Shown here piece by piece: positions 1 to 12,836 of a DNA stretch of 53,510 bases. The notes below the pieces were generated by a model. That model saw only the letters and a program-made list of their open reading frames with translations, made no database searches and had not been told where the DNA came from. The stretch is from positions 1 through 53,510 of the forward strand of contig RCAB01000431.1 in assembly GCA_003640385.1 (NCBI GenBank), given 5' to 3'. Every line of letters begins with the position of its first letter. Position 1 is the stretch's first letter. The stretch is from Setaria digitata (taxonomy: Eukaryota > Nematoda > Chromadorea > Rhabditida > Setariidae). The translations under genes and the position numbers were made by a program.

Positions 1-475
1 AATTTTTCCGCATAATTTCTCAACAATTTGACCTCATATTGTTGATGAAGCAAAAACATTGTGTCGAAATTAAAAACATTGTGTCGAATTTATAACCCGT
101 TACTCATAGTTCTGCCTTTTATGAACGATTGAATGTCAAGTTAGAGGTCAGGCACANGATGCTTCATCAGTAATATGAGGTTAAATTGAACAACATTTAT
201 GCTTTTGAATCAAGAACATGGTGTCGTGCATATGACCAGTTTCTTACAGTTGTGCATTTTATGAAGGATTGAATGTGAAGTTAGAGGTCAGGCGTACTGA
301 ACTTTATAAAAGGTCCTGAACTTGATGTCGGGTCTGAGATCAAGCACTTGGATTTTGATGCTTCATCAGCAGTATGACGTCAAATTGATGAGAAATTATG
401 CGGAAAAATTTTTGAAGCAGGAACATGGTGTCGAATTTATAACCAGTTACTCATAGCTGTGCCTTTTATGAAATT
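1..475. repeat. Repetitive element with 51-bp inverted ends and internal direct repeats
   Basis: Bases 1-51 match the reverse complement of 360-410 at about 47 of 51 positions, so the two ends are inverted repeats. Between them a unit beginning near GAACATGGTGTCG and ending in TTAGAGGTCAGGC occurs at about 75-153 and 214-294. It starts again at 421-471, outside the right inverted end. A shorter 20-base direct repeat (AAAAACATTGTGTCGA) lies at 52-87. This looks like a short non-autonomous DNA element or a composite satellite. No transposase frame is present. The element starts at the window edge and may continue to the left. The single N at 157 sits inside it, so its internal structure may be misassembled. 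Confidence 0.6.
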
Positions 476-1271
476 CCCTCGACGTGTTGTTGTATTCCAA
501 ATGTATGCGTTCAATTCCCTCGACTTACATTTTTTCAGCATTTTCGCTCCGGTGCTACTTTCTAAGCACTTCAGTTAATGATAGATTTAATGAAAGTGGT
601 ACAATATTATTATTATATTCGGGATACAGTGAATACAGAGATACTAAGTCATTTCACTGAATAGAATGAAGGTATTTTTATTGCGGTGCATTGAGCATGA
701 TTTTTTCCCTTGTTTATTTTTATTAAATATTATCTCCTGGCTATTACTATGAATTAGATTATAATTTTCTTCAGTCAGTAAGACTTAAAAGGCCAAGTTT
801 TTCAAAAAATGGCAGTGATATTCTTTTTTTACTGATTGTCTTTTAGTGCTGCATCGATTTGTCTAGTTAGCAGGAAATGATAAACAGTTAGAAAATAAAG
901 GTTGAACATATATTTCAGGCATAAAAATATTTTCTTGGAACCAAAAAAGGTTTCTTACAAGTAAATAAATGAATTTATGTTAGGTTGTGGTAAATAAATT
1001 TATTAGACAGCATATTTTTTTAAATGTAAGTTTCAGGTTGAATGCGTGCAGAATTTCTGGTCAATGGAGCCAATAATGGGTTCCCAGGGGAATTACCAAT
1101 TCATATGTATGTTCCAGCTTTTACACTTGTGTCAAGTAAGGATTTGCTAGGACGGAATCAGTAAGAGCTTTGTTATGGAATCGCTATAAGCAGCTATAGA
1201 CGATGAAGTCTTGCAATTTTCTATAAAAAGAGCCCCAAGATATTTCGGGCACAATTCACTAATGCATTAAT
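476..1271. other. AT-rich upstream region without a supported gene
   Basis: No convincing coding exon is visible. A frame open from an acceptor-like TTTCAG at 1037 to a GTAAGG at 1134 exists, but it does not connect in phase to anything. It may be 5' untranslated sequence of the next gene. Confidence 0.4.
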
Positions 1272-4200
1272 ATGATTTTATTGTTGTTGACACTGATCTA
1301 TTTCATAATTAATAATTTTCTTGCTAATAAGAGTAAGGCATCTATAGAGGTAAGTTCTCGACGGTTCTACTGAAGCAGTGTTTATCAATTAAAATTTATC
1401 TTGTATGCGGGTAGATCATTGCATCTTTCCCGCCTGTAATATTTTCAGGATTTTCGTAGTTAATTAGTGCATTAAAATTTGAAAATTATAAATGATTTTG
1501 TCATTTCAGCTTATTTTCAATTGTCTGTCATTGTCTTTCCTATAAGCTTGCACTTTATGAAAGCTTGCGATTAATTTGAAAATTTGAAGTTTTAATTCTT
1601 ATGAAATTATTTTTAGAATTGCGTTCATCGCTTTTCCACTCATTCTTCGTTAAGATAACTTAGTCATTTAAACTAGTAGGTCTGATCTAAAATTAAATGT
1701 TAGCAAAATCTCTGTTAATTGTAAAATATTTTTTAAATGTAATACGATTTTATTTGCAAAAGAATTCTTTTTTTTTTTTGTTAACTGATAACTGGGAGCA
1801 ACTGAAAAGATTGTTATCGCAAATTTTTTTAAAATAATTATTACTCTTGTCCCGCGTAGCTCTAGTAAGGGAAATAAATTACAGTTCTGGTAGTGTGTAG
1901 AAAAAAGTATGCAGTTTATTGATATATTTCTACCAAACTTATGCAATTTTTTTCATTTTTTATTTAGAAATATTTTATAAATTTTGAGTCTGAGCATGAG
2001 ACTATACAGAATTTTTTCTAACTATAAATAGCGCCTAAATTATTAAAATATTCATTTTTCTTGTTGTCTATTACTGATTGGTATAGTAGTGGGATTTGCT
2101 CTTTTTATTTCAAACAGATTGCTAATTTTTAAATCATCATATAGCTGTCAGTAAATAATACGACAGGTTTCTCTTTTACAAATCATGAGTTATTAACTAC
2201 TTCTGAATCAGTTTTGGTGAAGTAAAATTACGATAACTTAAGAGTTTAAATGCGTTGCTCTTTGATTTTTTCAAAATCTCCTCGAGTTATATGCGATTTT
2301 TAATAATTCTATTGATAGCATCAATTTTTCTGTTATAACATCTGTTAAGAAAATCGTAGGTTAACCGTGGTTCAAAACAGTTAGAACATTTTATTAAAAA
2401 AAACTTAAGTAAAAATTTTTGCATTTTTATTGTTCTTCTTTTTTTATTATTGCATTCTTTAATAATCAAGGTGTTCCACTCGTTGATCACTTCAATTAAA
2501 TTAATTGTTTTAAACTGAGTATTTTGCAAGCCAAAAATATTCTTAAGAATGGCTTTATATTTATTTACTTCCAAGCTTATCATTTAATAACATATGAAAA
2601 TTGACTGATTGTGATGACTCCTTAATTTTGCCTTTAACACTTCTTTTTTTCAGTAAATTAATATGTCAAATACTAAATCAAGTGGTAATTTCTTAAAATT
2701 TTTGAAGAATTTTAGGATTTTTGACAAGTATTTTTATCATTAAAATGACAAAGTGTTATAAACTTTAATAATTCTACGTACGACGAAGTTTCAAATTTTT
2801 TTCTGAAGAATTTTTTGTTATAACTGGATTTAATTGAAATTTTGATACAGTAATAAAGAATTAAGACTTAAACTCTTTTTTAAAACATAATTACCTTAGA
2901 GTTTTCTTGTAGCAACAACTATTTCAGAAGCTCCACTTCATAATCCAAATAAAATTAATGGCGCGAGGTATAAACTGATAAATAAAGAAGTATGTCAATT
3001 GCGCTTTTTGTTTTTTTTTATAAAGACAAATTTGAGCTATTTTTTTTAAATTTCCTACTAAGTGGTTAATTATTTAATTTAGCATGACAAAGTTGTTGAC
3101 GCATATAATCCATATTACGATTATTTCAATGAACGTTATGTAAGTTAATTTTTTAATGAAATGAAGAAAAATTATCAGTGAAAACTTGAGCGCTAAGGGA
3201 GTAAATAAGTTTATGAAAATTTTTTCGACTTTAAAAAGACAGCAACTTGAATACTTTGTTATATTATAGATGCATCGATTATCTTTTTTATGCGACAAAC
3301 AGACTTATTTTTTCATACAATCATTGTGTTTTTTTTCCTTTTTTTAGAAAATTTTTATACCAAGGCGGAGTGGAAAAAGAAATGGTAATTGGATTTTAGT
3401 TCTTATTATCAATTTTCTACTTAAATATTTATTTCTAATTTAGAAGAAAGGAAGAATAAATTCCATTTTTCCATAATCTTTTATTCCTTGCTATCTATTT
3501 TTTTTATCTGAGAAATACATAACTTGGAGGAGAGATTAGAATTTATTTAAAACCTCTTGAAGTCTACTTTTCATTTCATATGGTTTTTTTTTCTTTCTAA
3601 TGCAAATTCGTTGCTTATTTTCTCAACTGTGCGGAACGCTGAAATTTTAAAAATTCGGAATTCTCGAAAATGAAATTTATTCAGAAAAAAATTTTTTTTA
3701 AAATATATTTTGCAATACCATAGAAATAATCTTTTACAATTCATTTTTTTGCTGTTTTTTTTTCTTTTATCATCTTTTTTAGCAAAACTCTTCATTTATT
3801 TTAACAAATATTTACAGAATTGATAACTTTATACAGATCAGATGCATGGTTACCACGCACAAAGCGTGGATCCACAGAAAGTTCATCCAGTAGCGTTGGC
3901 AAGGTCCTTATTTAAATTCGTTCCTTTTTTTAATGTATTTTGCATTACTATAAAAATATTTCTAATTGATGGGGATGATATGGCATCACAACACCACGGA
4001 AAATTCATTTGTTAGTGCTGACAAGGTTGAGAAGTCCCTGTTTAAATTCGTTTCTTCTTTTCATAGTTTTCAATATCATACAAATATTTCAAATTATTGG
4101 AGATAATATTGCACTATATCACATATTTGCTACAAAAAAATTTATTTCAGGCGTCTGGAAAAATGTAAACATCAATTAGATTCCAATGACTTTTCATTAA

Positions 4201-6800
4201 GAGAAATTTAGAGAATAATGAATACAAAAACGTTGTAAATGAATGGAGTTTTTTTATCACTACTTTTATCAATTTTATCATTACTAAAAGCTATAAAAGC
4301 AGTTGAGTTTTGGAAGTAGGTTTGCTCAATATTAATTACTTGAAATGTGTTTCGTTTTTTCATTTGAAATCTTTAAAAGGTTAAGTTTAACTTATCGCTT
4401 CAAACCGTATAAAATACTCCTAAATATCTTAAAAATTTTGCTTGCCCGTCAAAAATTAAAGCATATCATTGAAAATAATTTGAAAATGAGTGAAAAATAG
4501 TTTTTTTTTTTCAGAAAATCTTCTAAAAAGGAAGAAGAAAATAAAGAAGTGAACATAAATGACGATAGAAAAAGTAAGAAAACGGTTAAAGAAGAAAAGA
4601 ACCGTAAATCAAAGTTAAGACTTAAACCTGGTAACTAATTAATTTTAATTGAACTTTCGATCCAGAATTAATTAAAAGACTTGATATCATTGTGTTGGCA
4701 TTTGCTATAATGTATTTTTCCCAAGGATTTCCACTTATAATTTTAAAAGAAATTTGACTAATCTACATTAATTATTGTTTGTTACTGGTTAACAAGCCAG
4801 TTAGCATTTTCTGATTTTTTAGAGGAAACTCCAATATAAATAATAAGTTTGAGCAAATGTAAAAATTCGTAGCATAAATTAAATTATCTAGATTAGGCAT
4901 CAGTTATTCAGGAAAATTGTATGAACAATCGGCATCAATTATTCATGATGAAATTGTGCCATCCAAAACGAAGAAAGAAGAAAGAAATATAGAGAAAATT
5001 GATAGGAATTATAGAAATGTATCGTTGCTTACTAAATAATTAGCAAAAAATTCAATAGAAACTAAATCCATACCATAAATTGAATTTCAAAATGTGGATA
5101 ATCATTTAGAGAAATCTGATGAACACAGTGTCGCTAGCACTAAAATAATGTCGCTTGAGAAAGGGAAAGAGGAAAGAAAATTGAAGAAAATCGATTGTAA
5201 AAGTATACATTTATTTATAGAAACAGTTAGTGAAATTTTAAGAGAAATTAAACTAGCAGCATAAATTGCTAAAATTTGATGACCATTCAGATAAATTGCA
5301 TGTAAAACCGACAGCAACTGTTGATGCTACAGTGGTATCGCTCGATAAAAAAAAAGACAAAAGAAAGGTGGAAGAATTAGATGAAAATTACCAAGGTATA
5401 TTTTAGAGGATCACTATTAAAAATTTTAATAAAAATTAAACGTATGGCATAAATTGAATTGTTAAAATTTTGGTAACCATTTAGAGAAATCCAATGAGCA
5501 ACCGAAATCAATTTCTAATGCTCCGGTGGTGCAGCAATTCAAAATGGAAAAACAGGAAGCAAAGATGGATAAAAATTATAATAGGGGTAAATATTTTGCC
5601 TACAAGATAAATAAATTAATAGAATCTCAAGAGGAATAGGAATTAAAATTATGGCATAAATTAATCTGTCAAGAATTTTGGCTATAATTTAGAGAAATCG
5701 CCTGAAGAACCGACACCAGCTCCAGTGGTACCATCATTCCGGAAGGAAAAGGAGGAAGGAGAGGTAACAGAAATGGATGAAGATTATAATAAAGGTAAAT
5801 ATTTGCTGAAAAGATAATGGGAGGTTTTCAATAAAAATTAAAATCATGGCAAAAATTAAATTACAGCAAAAAATTTTGGCTACAATTTAGAGAAATCGCT
5901 TGAAGAACCGATACCAGTTCCAGTGGTACCATCACTCCGGAAGGAAAAGGAGGAAGGAGAGGTAACAGAAATGGATGAAGATTATAATAAAGGTAAATAT
6001 TTGCTGAAAAGATAATAGGAGGTTTTCAATAAAAATTAAAATCATGGCAAAAATTAAATTACAGCAAAAAATTTTGGCTACAATTTAGAGAAATCGCTTG
6101 AAGAACCGATACCAGTTCCAGTGGTACCATCACTCCGGAAGGAAAAGGAGGAAGGAGAGGTAACAGAAATGGATGAAGATTATAATAAAGGTAAATGTTC
6201 ACTCGTTTATTTATTGTTTTAAGATTAATTAAGTATTTTAATTTTCAAAATGTATACTTTTGCATTTATATAACATTTTTTTGCTAACCATTTGATGAAA
6301 ATTATTTTTTTTTCTGAATAATAAATATTGTCGCAGCTTTTTCAGAGGCTGTGGTTCCGGAAAATGTTGATGATACGGTTAAAACAGCCCAATCTTCTTC
6401 GCCATTACATTCAAGAAATTCACCAAAAGCTATATTGGAGCCAGCTAAAGCAGCTCTGAAAATAACTGAGCAAAATACCTTTATTACCATTCATGAGGTT
6501 AAAGAGGAAGAAAATGATGATGATGATGATGACGATGATAATGGTGATGATGATAATAATGATGATAGTAGCACAGATGGAAATGTTGATGACAGAAGTG
6601 CTTATTTCTCTCTACAAATTACCAAGCAGACCGGTATCTCTCGGGATCTCAGCGATGAAAGTGTTTATAACACTATTCCATCGGCTATTCCAACACCTAC
6701 TGGAACTGGAATTAATCAGTCCAGTGTCAATTATGTCAATAATCGTATTTTATCGTCAGCTGTATCACGAGAACATCAAGGAGAGTATCACCGACACTAA
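1272..6800 (+). CDS. Putative secreted charged low-complexity protein with repeated exons
   Basis: I do not recognise the family. Proposed exons: 1272-1349, 3083-3139, 3348-3384, 3818-3903, 4151-4164 (14-base micro-exon), 4515-4630, 4912-5018, 5112-5202, 5291-5395, 5485-5586, 5693-5794, 5891-5992, 6089-6190, 6346-6800. They join in frame to about 517 residues. Exon 1 encodes a signal peptide (MILLLLTLIYFI..). The middle is Lys/Glu-rich. Seven related exons of 91-107 bases encode about 34-residue units starting near EKSxEEP and ending near DEDYNK. The last exon carries an Asp run encoded by GAT repeats (about 6514-6570) and a Ser/Thr-rich end terminating EYHRH. The junction 5018/5112 needs the second AG of a TTTAGAG acceptor. 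Early exons and the micro-exon rest on phase and composition only. An AATAAA at 6825 fits the 3' end. Secretion is inferred from the signal peptide. Confidence 0.55.
3838..4100 (+). repeat. Degenerate tandem copy of exon 4 and its intron
   Basis: The exon ending at 3903, with the intron after it, is followed about 130 bases later by a decayed copy (about 3969-4100). The copy shares the patterns ACAAGGT, TTTAAATTCGTT and AAATATTTCxAATT. The exon frame is no longer usable in the second copy, which hits stop codons, so it is probably a dead exon. Confidence 0.5.
5795..6190 (+). repeat. Near-identical 198-bp tandem duplication of intron plus exon
   Basis: Blocks 5795-5992 and 5993-6190 each contain a 96-base intron and a 102-base exon. 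The exons are identical, and I see a single base difference in the introns (G/A near 5819 versus 6017). The preceding exon 5693-5794 is a slightly older copy. Each unit adds exactly 34 residues without changing frame. Confidence 0.9.
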
Positions 6801-6824
6801 CATAATTAATCCGGATAATTAGTT

Positions 6825-6830
6825 AATAAA
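6825..6830 (+). promoter_or_regulatory. Polyadenylation signal AATAAA
   Basis: It lies 24 bases after the stop codon of the low-complexity secreted protein gene. Confidence 0.5.
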
Positions 6831-7614
6831 GATGGGAAAAATAAAAGTAGTGAATAATAAGCCAAGTACATTGTGAAAAATATTTTCAATATTGATTTTA
6901 TGGGACATTAATAAAAATTCAGTTTCTTCTACTTTCATTGAATTATAGCAACAGAGCATTGCTTGAACATTGAATTAAATTAAATTTGAAACATTTAAAC
7001 AATTTTTCAATCGCTTAAGATTACTTAGACCACCTATCTGGCCATGTCATCAATCCACAAACTTTATTATAAATGGCTTTTTGCAAGGTTTTTCAATCTT
7101 AGCTTCTATTGGATGCTATGACATCATGGCTTTTCTTTTTTTCTCATTTCTTTTATGAGTTCTTATGAGTGATCTTGTCACATCATTATCATTAATGCCT
7201 AATGTCATATCAGTGAAGTGCATTGAATATTGCTGCATTACTCCCACCATTACTCTAATTAGCCTAATTTTTTCTCTCATATCAACCACTATCAGTTCTT
7301 TTCATCCCATTCCTATTTAAACGATTAAAATTTTTCTTGGACAAAATTTACTCGCAGTCGGTAATTAATTATTAATCAGTGAGTAATTAATCCTTGATCA
7401 ATGAAAGCTTAAATTATCGAAATTCCTTATTTTTGCAAACTTTTTAGTAATCATAAATTGCTATCAATATTTGTGCTATTATCAAAAATAAAACATATTT
7501 TTCTGCTTTCTGTGATATCCTCATAAATGTGATATCGATGAGAATTTCATACATTCTGAAAAAATTTATTTTCAAAATTCCAATCTTCAAGACCCTACAA
7601 AAGCAAAAATTAAA

Positions 7615-7702
7615 AAAATTATATATATATAATTTTTTTAATTTATATATATATATATAAATTAAAAATATTTATATATATATAGACTTATATATATATA
7701 TA
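7615..7702. repeat. AT dinucleotide microsatellite cluster
   Basis: Several (TA)n runs are interrupted by A/T tracts. They are self-complementary throughout and directly abut the hairpin at 7701. Confidence 0.85.
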
Positions 7703-7788
7703 AGCCACAAATTAAACACGTCATGCGTTCAACTGATCGATATATATATAGTTCAGTTGAATGCATGACGTGTTTAATTTGTGGCTTT
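7701..7788. repeat. Near-perfect 35-bp inverted repeat (hairpin)
   Basis: The left arm 7701-7736 (begins TAAGCCACAAATTAAACACG) is the reverse complement of 7753-7788 apart from about two differences, with a 16-base AT-rich spacer. It folds into a long hairpin on either strand. The near-perfect pairing suggests a palindromic element or an siRNA-generating inverted repeat more than a typical microRNA precursor. Confidence 0.8.
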
Positions 7789-7811
7789 ATCAAAAATGTA
7801 TATCTTATTAG

Positions 7812-7846
7812 TGACATTTCGTCGCCGATGATGACATTTCGTCGCC
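7812..7846. repeat. Two copies of TGACATTTCGTCGCC
   Basis: A 15-base sequence at 7812-7826 is repeated exactly at 7832-7846. Function unknown. Confidence 0.7.
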
Positions 7847-10104
7847 ATCATTACCGACAACGGATTGAATGGAATGTAGATTTCTGAATGAAGAAAAACG
7901 GAACAATATTAGCTTCATCTTATTTGGTTCTTATTTGTTTATTCTTTGGTGAAAACAAAAAAAAAAAAAAAATTTAAAAATCTCCTCTCTCTTTCTTATT
8001 TCATAATGCTGCCAAATATACCAATTTTCGTTTTCCTTTCTTTCTTTTTTATTTTTGTTAAAAAAAATCTAATTTAAAAGAAATATTGTTGACAAATCAA
8101 TATTTTTCACATTTTTTAAGCTAAATATCACTTACCGTTGCAAAAATCTTTTTCAAGAATATTTCACTTCTCACAGAGGGAAATGTTTTCACTCGACCAA
8201 TTAAAATACGATTCCAGTGATAATCTGATTGGTTTGATCTTTATCAAAAAAGGAACTGTAGTCCCGTTTCAATGGGAATGGTAAAATAGCAAATATTTTA
8301 TGTATTACATTTATCATTTTTATTCGCGTTGTTTCAGCTTTCGACAAGCTAACATTGCTTGAAATTTGCTATTTTTTTCATGTTATTTTAGCTTCCGAAA
8401 AATCTCAATTACATCGCTAATTACTGCATTCATCCCGGCTTTGATTAATACTACGCATAAATGTTAATTATTCATCGATTAGAAATATTATGAATGAAAA
8501 TTACGAATAATAATAGCATGTTATCCAGCTACTAATAACTAATCGCTGACAATTTGCTGCTTCATCCTAAATTCTCAGGTAATTTCAAAAGTTAAAAGAT
8601 CAATTTTGTTATAGCAACCGGAAATAAACTAATGGAACGTATACTAATTTTTAATATCATTTCTTCTCATTTTTGATGCTTCGCCAATTTAACTGTTAGG
8701 CAAAATATTACTAAATTGCTTTGAAAATTCCAATTTTGGGAACATTTTAATTAAATGTTTCATTAGTCTGTTGTTAATCGAAAAGCATTTTGCCTTCTGA
8801 TTTCAGACATTTCGTCTCAAAAACACTTCTTCTTCCCCACTCTTTTTTTTTTAACTGATAATCACGAATTTTCTTGAATTTGGCAAAGTAATTTGAAATA
8901 TTTTGTTTTTCATTACTCTAAAATACATTTTACTATCACTAAATTCTTTTTTTTGCAAATGATTTTTTTTTTTTTTGTTTCGTTAATGAGGGATTTTTTT
9001 TCTAAAATATGTAGTGAATATTTCTTTCAGTCTTTTAAACCCAACTTACTTTGTGCTAATTAATTACTTTGTTCTATCATTATTATTATAGAAAAATGAT
9101 TTTTATCATTATTAAAGATAACCATTTCATGTTACTTTCTTCTTCCTTCATCAAAAAAAAAAAACATTTTGATTTCTCCCCGCAGATCGTTGAAACAATA
9201 AATAAAAAATCATTCATGAGCTTCCAATAGAAAACTGGAAAGAGTCTCGAGATCGAGATCAAGACTTAGAGTAAAGTATAACATTGAAAGAATAGTAAAT
9301 AATATTATACTATGGGAAAAGTATCAAAAAATTAAACTATCACAGGGATATTTGCTTTAAATATTCGAAAAATTCGAATTAACATAAGGAAAATTCAAAA
9401 TACTAAAACAATCTGTGCACAAAATGTTTTGTTTTTAAATTATTTCGTAATTCTAAACGATTAGATCTAACTGGTCAGTGAGGTAAGTTAATCAGTACCT
9501 TATTAGCACATAATTAATTTGCAAATGATAAAAAACGAAGTATAATAATACAAATGGCTAATAAGCGTAATATGTTTAAAATGAGAATTAAAAAACAAAG
9601 CAGTTCTCCACTTCTAGGTATACCACAAAAGATTGTTCAATTCACCTGAAATTCAATTTTCACCCACGACAATCTGACAATATTTTGCTTAGAAAGGATA
9701 GAAGTTAAAAAAAAATTGTTTACATGGTTTGTTAAATACTTTCTCCAAACTCTTAATTAATTCTCTTTAATTAACAAAGAATTTTTTTTAAAATAAGCTC
9801 AGCAATATTTAAATTGTTGTTGAAAATACATGCAGTCATATTTGGAAGAGATCGATCGTATTATTTATCAACAAATTTTCAAAACAAAATATTTCGAAAT
9901 GCATTTACATCTTCATACTATTGATCGGTAAGTAAATAACAAATTAATTTACTCGACAGACTTAAATATTTTCATCCTTTATGCAATGTGCAGAGAGCTG
10001 CTAATTAAATTTATCCAAAACAGTATTATTACTAATATTATCTATCATGAGTGCAAAAATGAAAATCATATACATTATGGAAAGAAATCGAATCGAATTA
10101 TTCA

Positions 10105-10233
10105 TCCTGAAATATGCTCGTAAGCTGAATAGTTGAAAGTTTCATCCCGATATAAGCTACTGATAAGCCGAAAAGCTGCAGCTATTATCCTGAAAATGAA
10201 CTGTGGTAAGCTGAAAAACTGAAATTACTGGCT
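10105..10233. repeat. Degenerate ~45-bp minisatellite, about three copies
   Basis: Copies share TAAGCTGAA/TAAGCCGAAA followed by a short GCTGA or ACTGAAA motif, with CATCC(T/C)GA(A/T)A at the start of each unit. Confidence 0.55.
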
Positions 10234-10291
10234 TACTCTCATACAACTTCAACTAAGTTCAAAAGTGATCAGTACTAGGACAAAGAGATGG

Positions 10292-10560
10292 GAGGAGAAG
10301 GAGAAAAAGAGAGAGAGAGGAGGCAAAAGATAGAAAAAGAGACTAGTAAATAGAGTTGTAGTAGTTGTTACTATTAATAGGTTAGAGAGTTGTGTTCAAT
10401 CAATAGACCTCTCTCTCTCTCTCTTCCATTTTCTCTTTATTTTTCTTTTTTTCTCCATCTTCCTCTCTTTACTCATCTATTTGCTCTTTTTCTTTCTCCT
10501 TTTCCTTTCTTTTGCTTCTCTCTTTTTCCTCTCTCCCCCTCTCTCTCTCTCTGAGTCCCT
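10292..10560. repeat. Purine-rich tract followed by CT-rich tract
   Basis: About 10292-10346 is almost all A/G on the + strand (GAGAGAGAG). About 10410-10560 is almost all C/T with two (CT)n runs. The tracts are complementary in composition and could pair or form triplex DNA. The open frame over the CT tract is a composition artefact. Confidence 0.7.
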
Positions 10561-12571
10561 CCCTCCGTTTCCTTTTCCTCCTTGCTTTCTTCAAGTATTC
10601 ATTCGATCAATTCAGTTCAGCCATTTTTCCAAACATTGCATTCCAGGCTGATTCCCTTCCCCTCTCTTTCTTCACCTTCTCTTGTATTGGGCACTGCTTT
10701 TCCTTTGTTAATTATCGTTAATTAAGTTCTGTTTTACTAAAGTTTTGATTTGAAAAAGATTAATGTGAAAATTCATTTAAACAACAGAAAAAGAGTGAAA
10801 ATTATTGAGGAAAGGCGAAAAAAAAGAGTATTTGTGGTAATTTCTATATCATTTCTGATAATTTCAAAAAGAACAGTTCTTATTTTATTTACATAATTAC
10901 CATTTATGTAAAACTTATTTTTAAATGGAGTCAAATTAAACAATTGTTGTTTACAAATATGATCAAAGTAAACAGTTCTTTCCTACAAACATACTCAGGG
11001 AAAGAATTTTTACTCACAAGTAAAAAAAAATTTTTTATAAATAATTGTTTGTTATTTATAAAAACCACTCTCAGATCAGCAAGAATTTCAATTCTTCGTT
11101 CATTCACACAAAACAAAATAAAGTATTTTCTTGATTAATTAATAATTTCCTGTTATTTCATTCATTTCTCTGCTTTGATGAATTATGCTTTCTTTTTTAT
11201 GTTAATTTGAAAATTTTTTATTTTTCCCAGTTTTTACTTTTTTTTTCTGAAATATTTGAAATTTTTATGCATTAATGTTTCTTCCCGTTCTCCCTTTTTT
11301 TTTACTTGTTTTTTTTCTAATTAAGATAAATAATACTTGTGAAACGAAATCACAACAGAAAAGAGATCGAATAAAAAAAAAAAAAAGAAATAAGATTAAA
11401 ATAAACACTTCTAAAGTGAAGTCAGGGCAAAAATGAAAAGCGAGACTCTAAATAAGAAGAAAAAAACTTTTCTTTTTCGAAAAAAAAAAGGAGGAAGAAA
11501 GAGAGGAAAGTACCAATTTGAAAGGAATTTTAAACTTGTTTGATATTTTTCTCTTCTTTCTTTTTTCTTTATTTTTTTTGAAAAGAACGAAGAAGAATGA
11601 GGAGCGGAAGAAATGTCTTCGAGGTCCATAATTCAATCTGATCCAAATTGATCAATTTTTGTTAACCAGTCATTTTTTTAATCATTCAAAAAAAAAATTT
11701 AAATTTGTCATCACTTTTTTTTCTCTTATGAATGATTCATTGCTGACTAATATCATTGAATAAATTGTCTAATAAACTGATATAAATATAGCACATAGTG
11801 AGAAAATTGCGATATTTTTTGTGTATTATTGTACATTTTGGACTTTTTATAATCAATATTGTTTTTGTTAATTTTTCTTTTCAAAAGGTAAAAAAGAAAT
11901 AATAAATAGAATGAATACATTATTAATAGGATTAAAATTAAAAATAACATACGATTTTTTGTCTATTGAAATTATCTCAATATGGAAACGAATTTCTATT
12001 TTAATTATAATTCTCTCTTTTCGCCCTTTTTTTTTTTTTGCTTCCTTTACTTCCTCTCCTTTGCATATTAATAATTCATTAAAAAGATGCTTAATTATTT
12101 AATGATATTTTTTATACATGATAATTTATCGTAAGAAGCAAATAATGACAAAATTCCAAATTAATTATCTAAATTAATTATTCAATATTAATCTCTCTCA
12201 TTTCCCTCTGTTCTTCTTTTTTTTTTCTTCAATCTCAAAAAAGAGAAAGAGAAAAAAGACGAAAATTTTGAAAAAATTGTGTCGAATTTGAAACAAAGCT
12301 ACTGTTTGTCTGTTAGTATTAAAATTAATGAAATTTAAGATATCTATAGCACTAGCAAATAGCAAGAGCTATGTCATTAAACCAAACAATCCCTCGTATC
12401 CATTTCATTTTTCATCGATTTCAAATCCCAAAGCCTCTCTTTTAAAATTGAACGAGAAGTGCTCCTTGTCTATCTCTTCTGCTTTCCCAGTCCTTTACTA
12501 AACTATTCGTTTACAACTATACTAATCCAGTAAGTATAGTTACATCTCTACTACTTTATCAGCAACTTTTT

Positions 12572-12836
12572 GTTTACTTATGCAATAATGATAGTACACG
12601 TTCCGTACAATTGCTTTTTATTTGCCTAGTAATAGCATATCAACAATTGTTTATTTGTTTAGCAATGGCAGTACACATGTTATTAACAATTGTTCTTTAT
12701 TTATTCAATAACTGCTATTTATTTGTCCAATAATGCTAATATATTTCATCAATAATTGCACTTTATTTGCGCAACAATAGTCGTATGCATTATCAGCAAT
12801 TGCTTTTTATTTGTGCAATAATAGTATATATCAGTG
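12572..12836. repeat. Degenerate ~43-bp minisatellite, about six copies
   Basis: Units contain TTTATTTGxxCAATAATxxTA followed by ATxATCAxCAATTGC. Copies begin near 12572, 12617, 12649, 12697, 12717, 12761 and 12805. They have diverged and vary in length. Confidence 0.7.

Noticed and set aside
2928..2967. Exon-like 40-base segment on +
   Set aside because: Its length and open frames cannot satisfy the phase between the exons at 1272-1349 and 3083-3139.
6493..6822. 109-residue Met-rich frame on +
   Set aside because: Shifted reading of the GAT repeat in the last exon of the secreted protein gene.
10512..10721. Hydrophobic 69-residue frame on +
   Set aside because: Produced by the CT-rich tract (Ser/Leu/Pro/Phe only).
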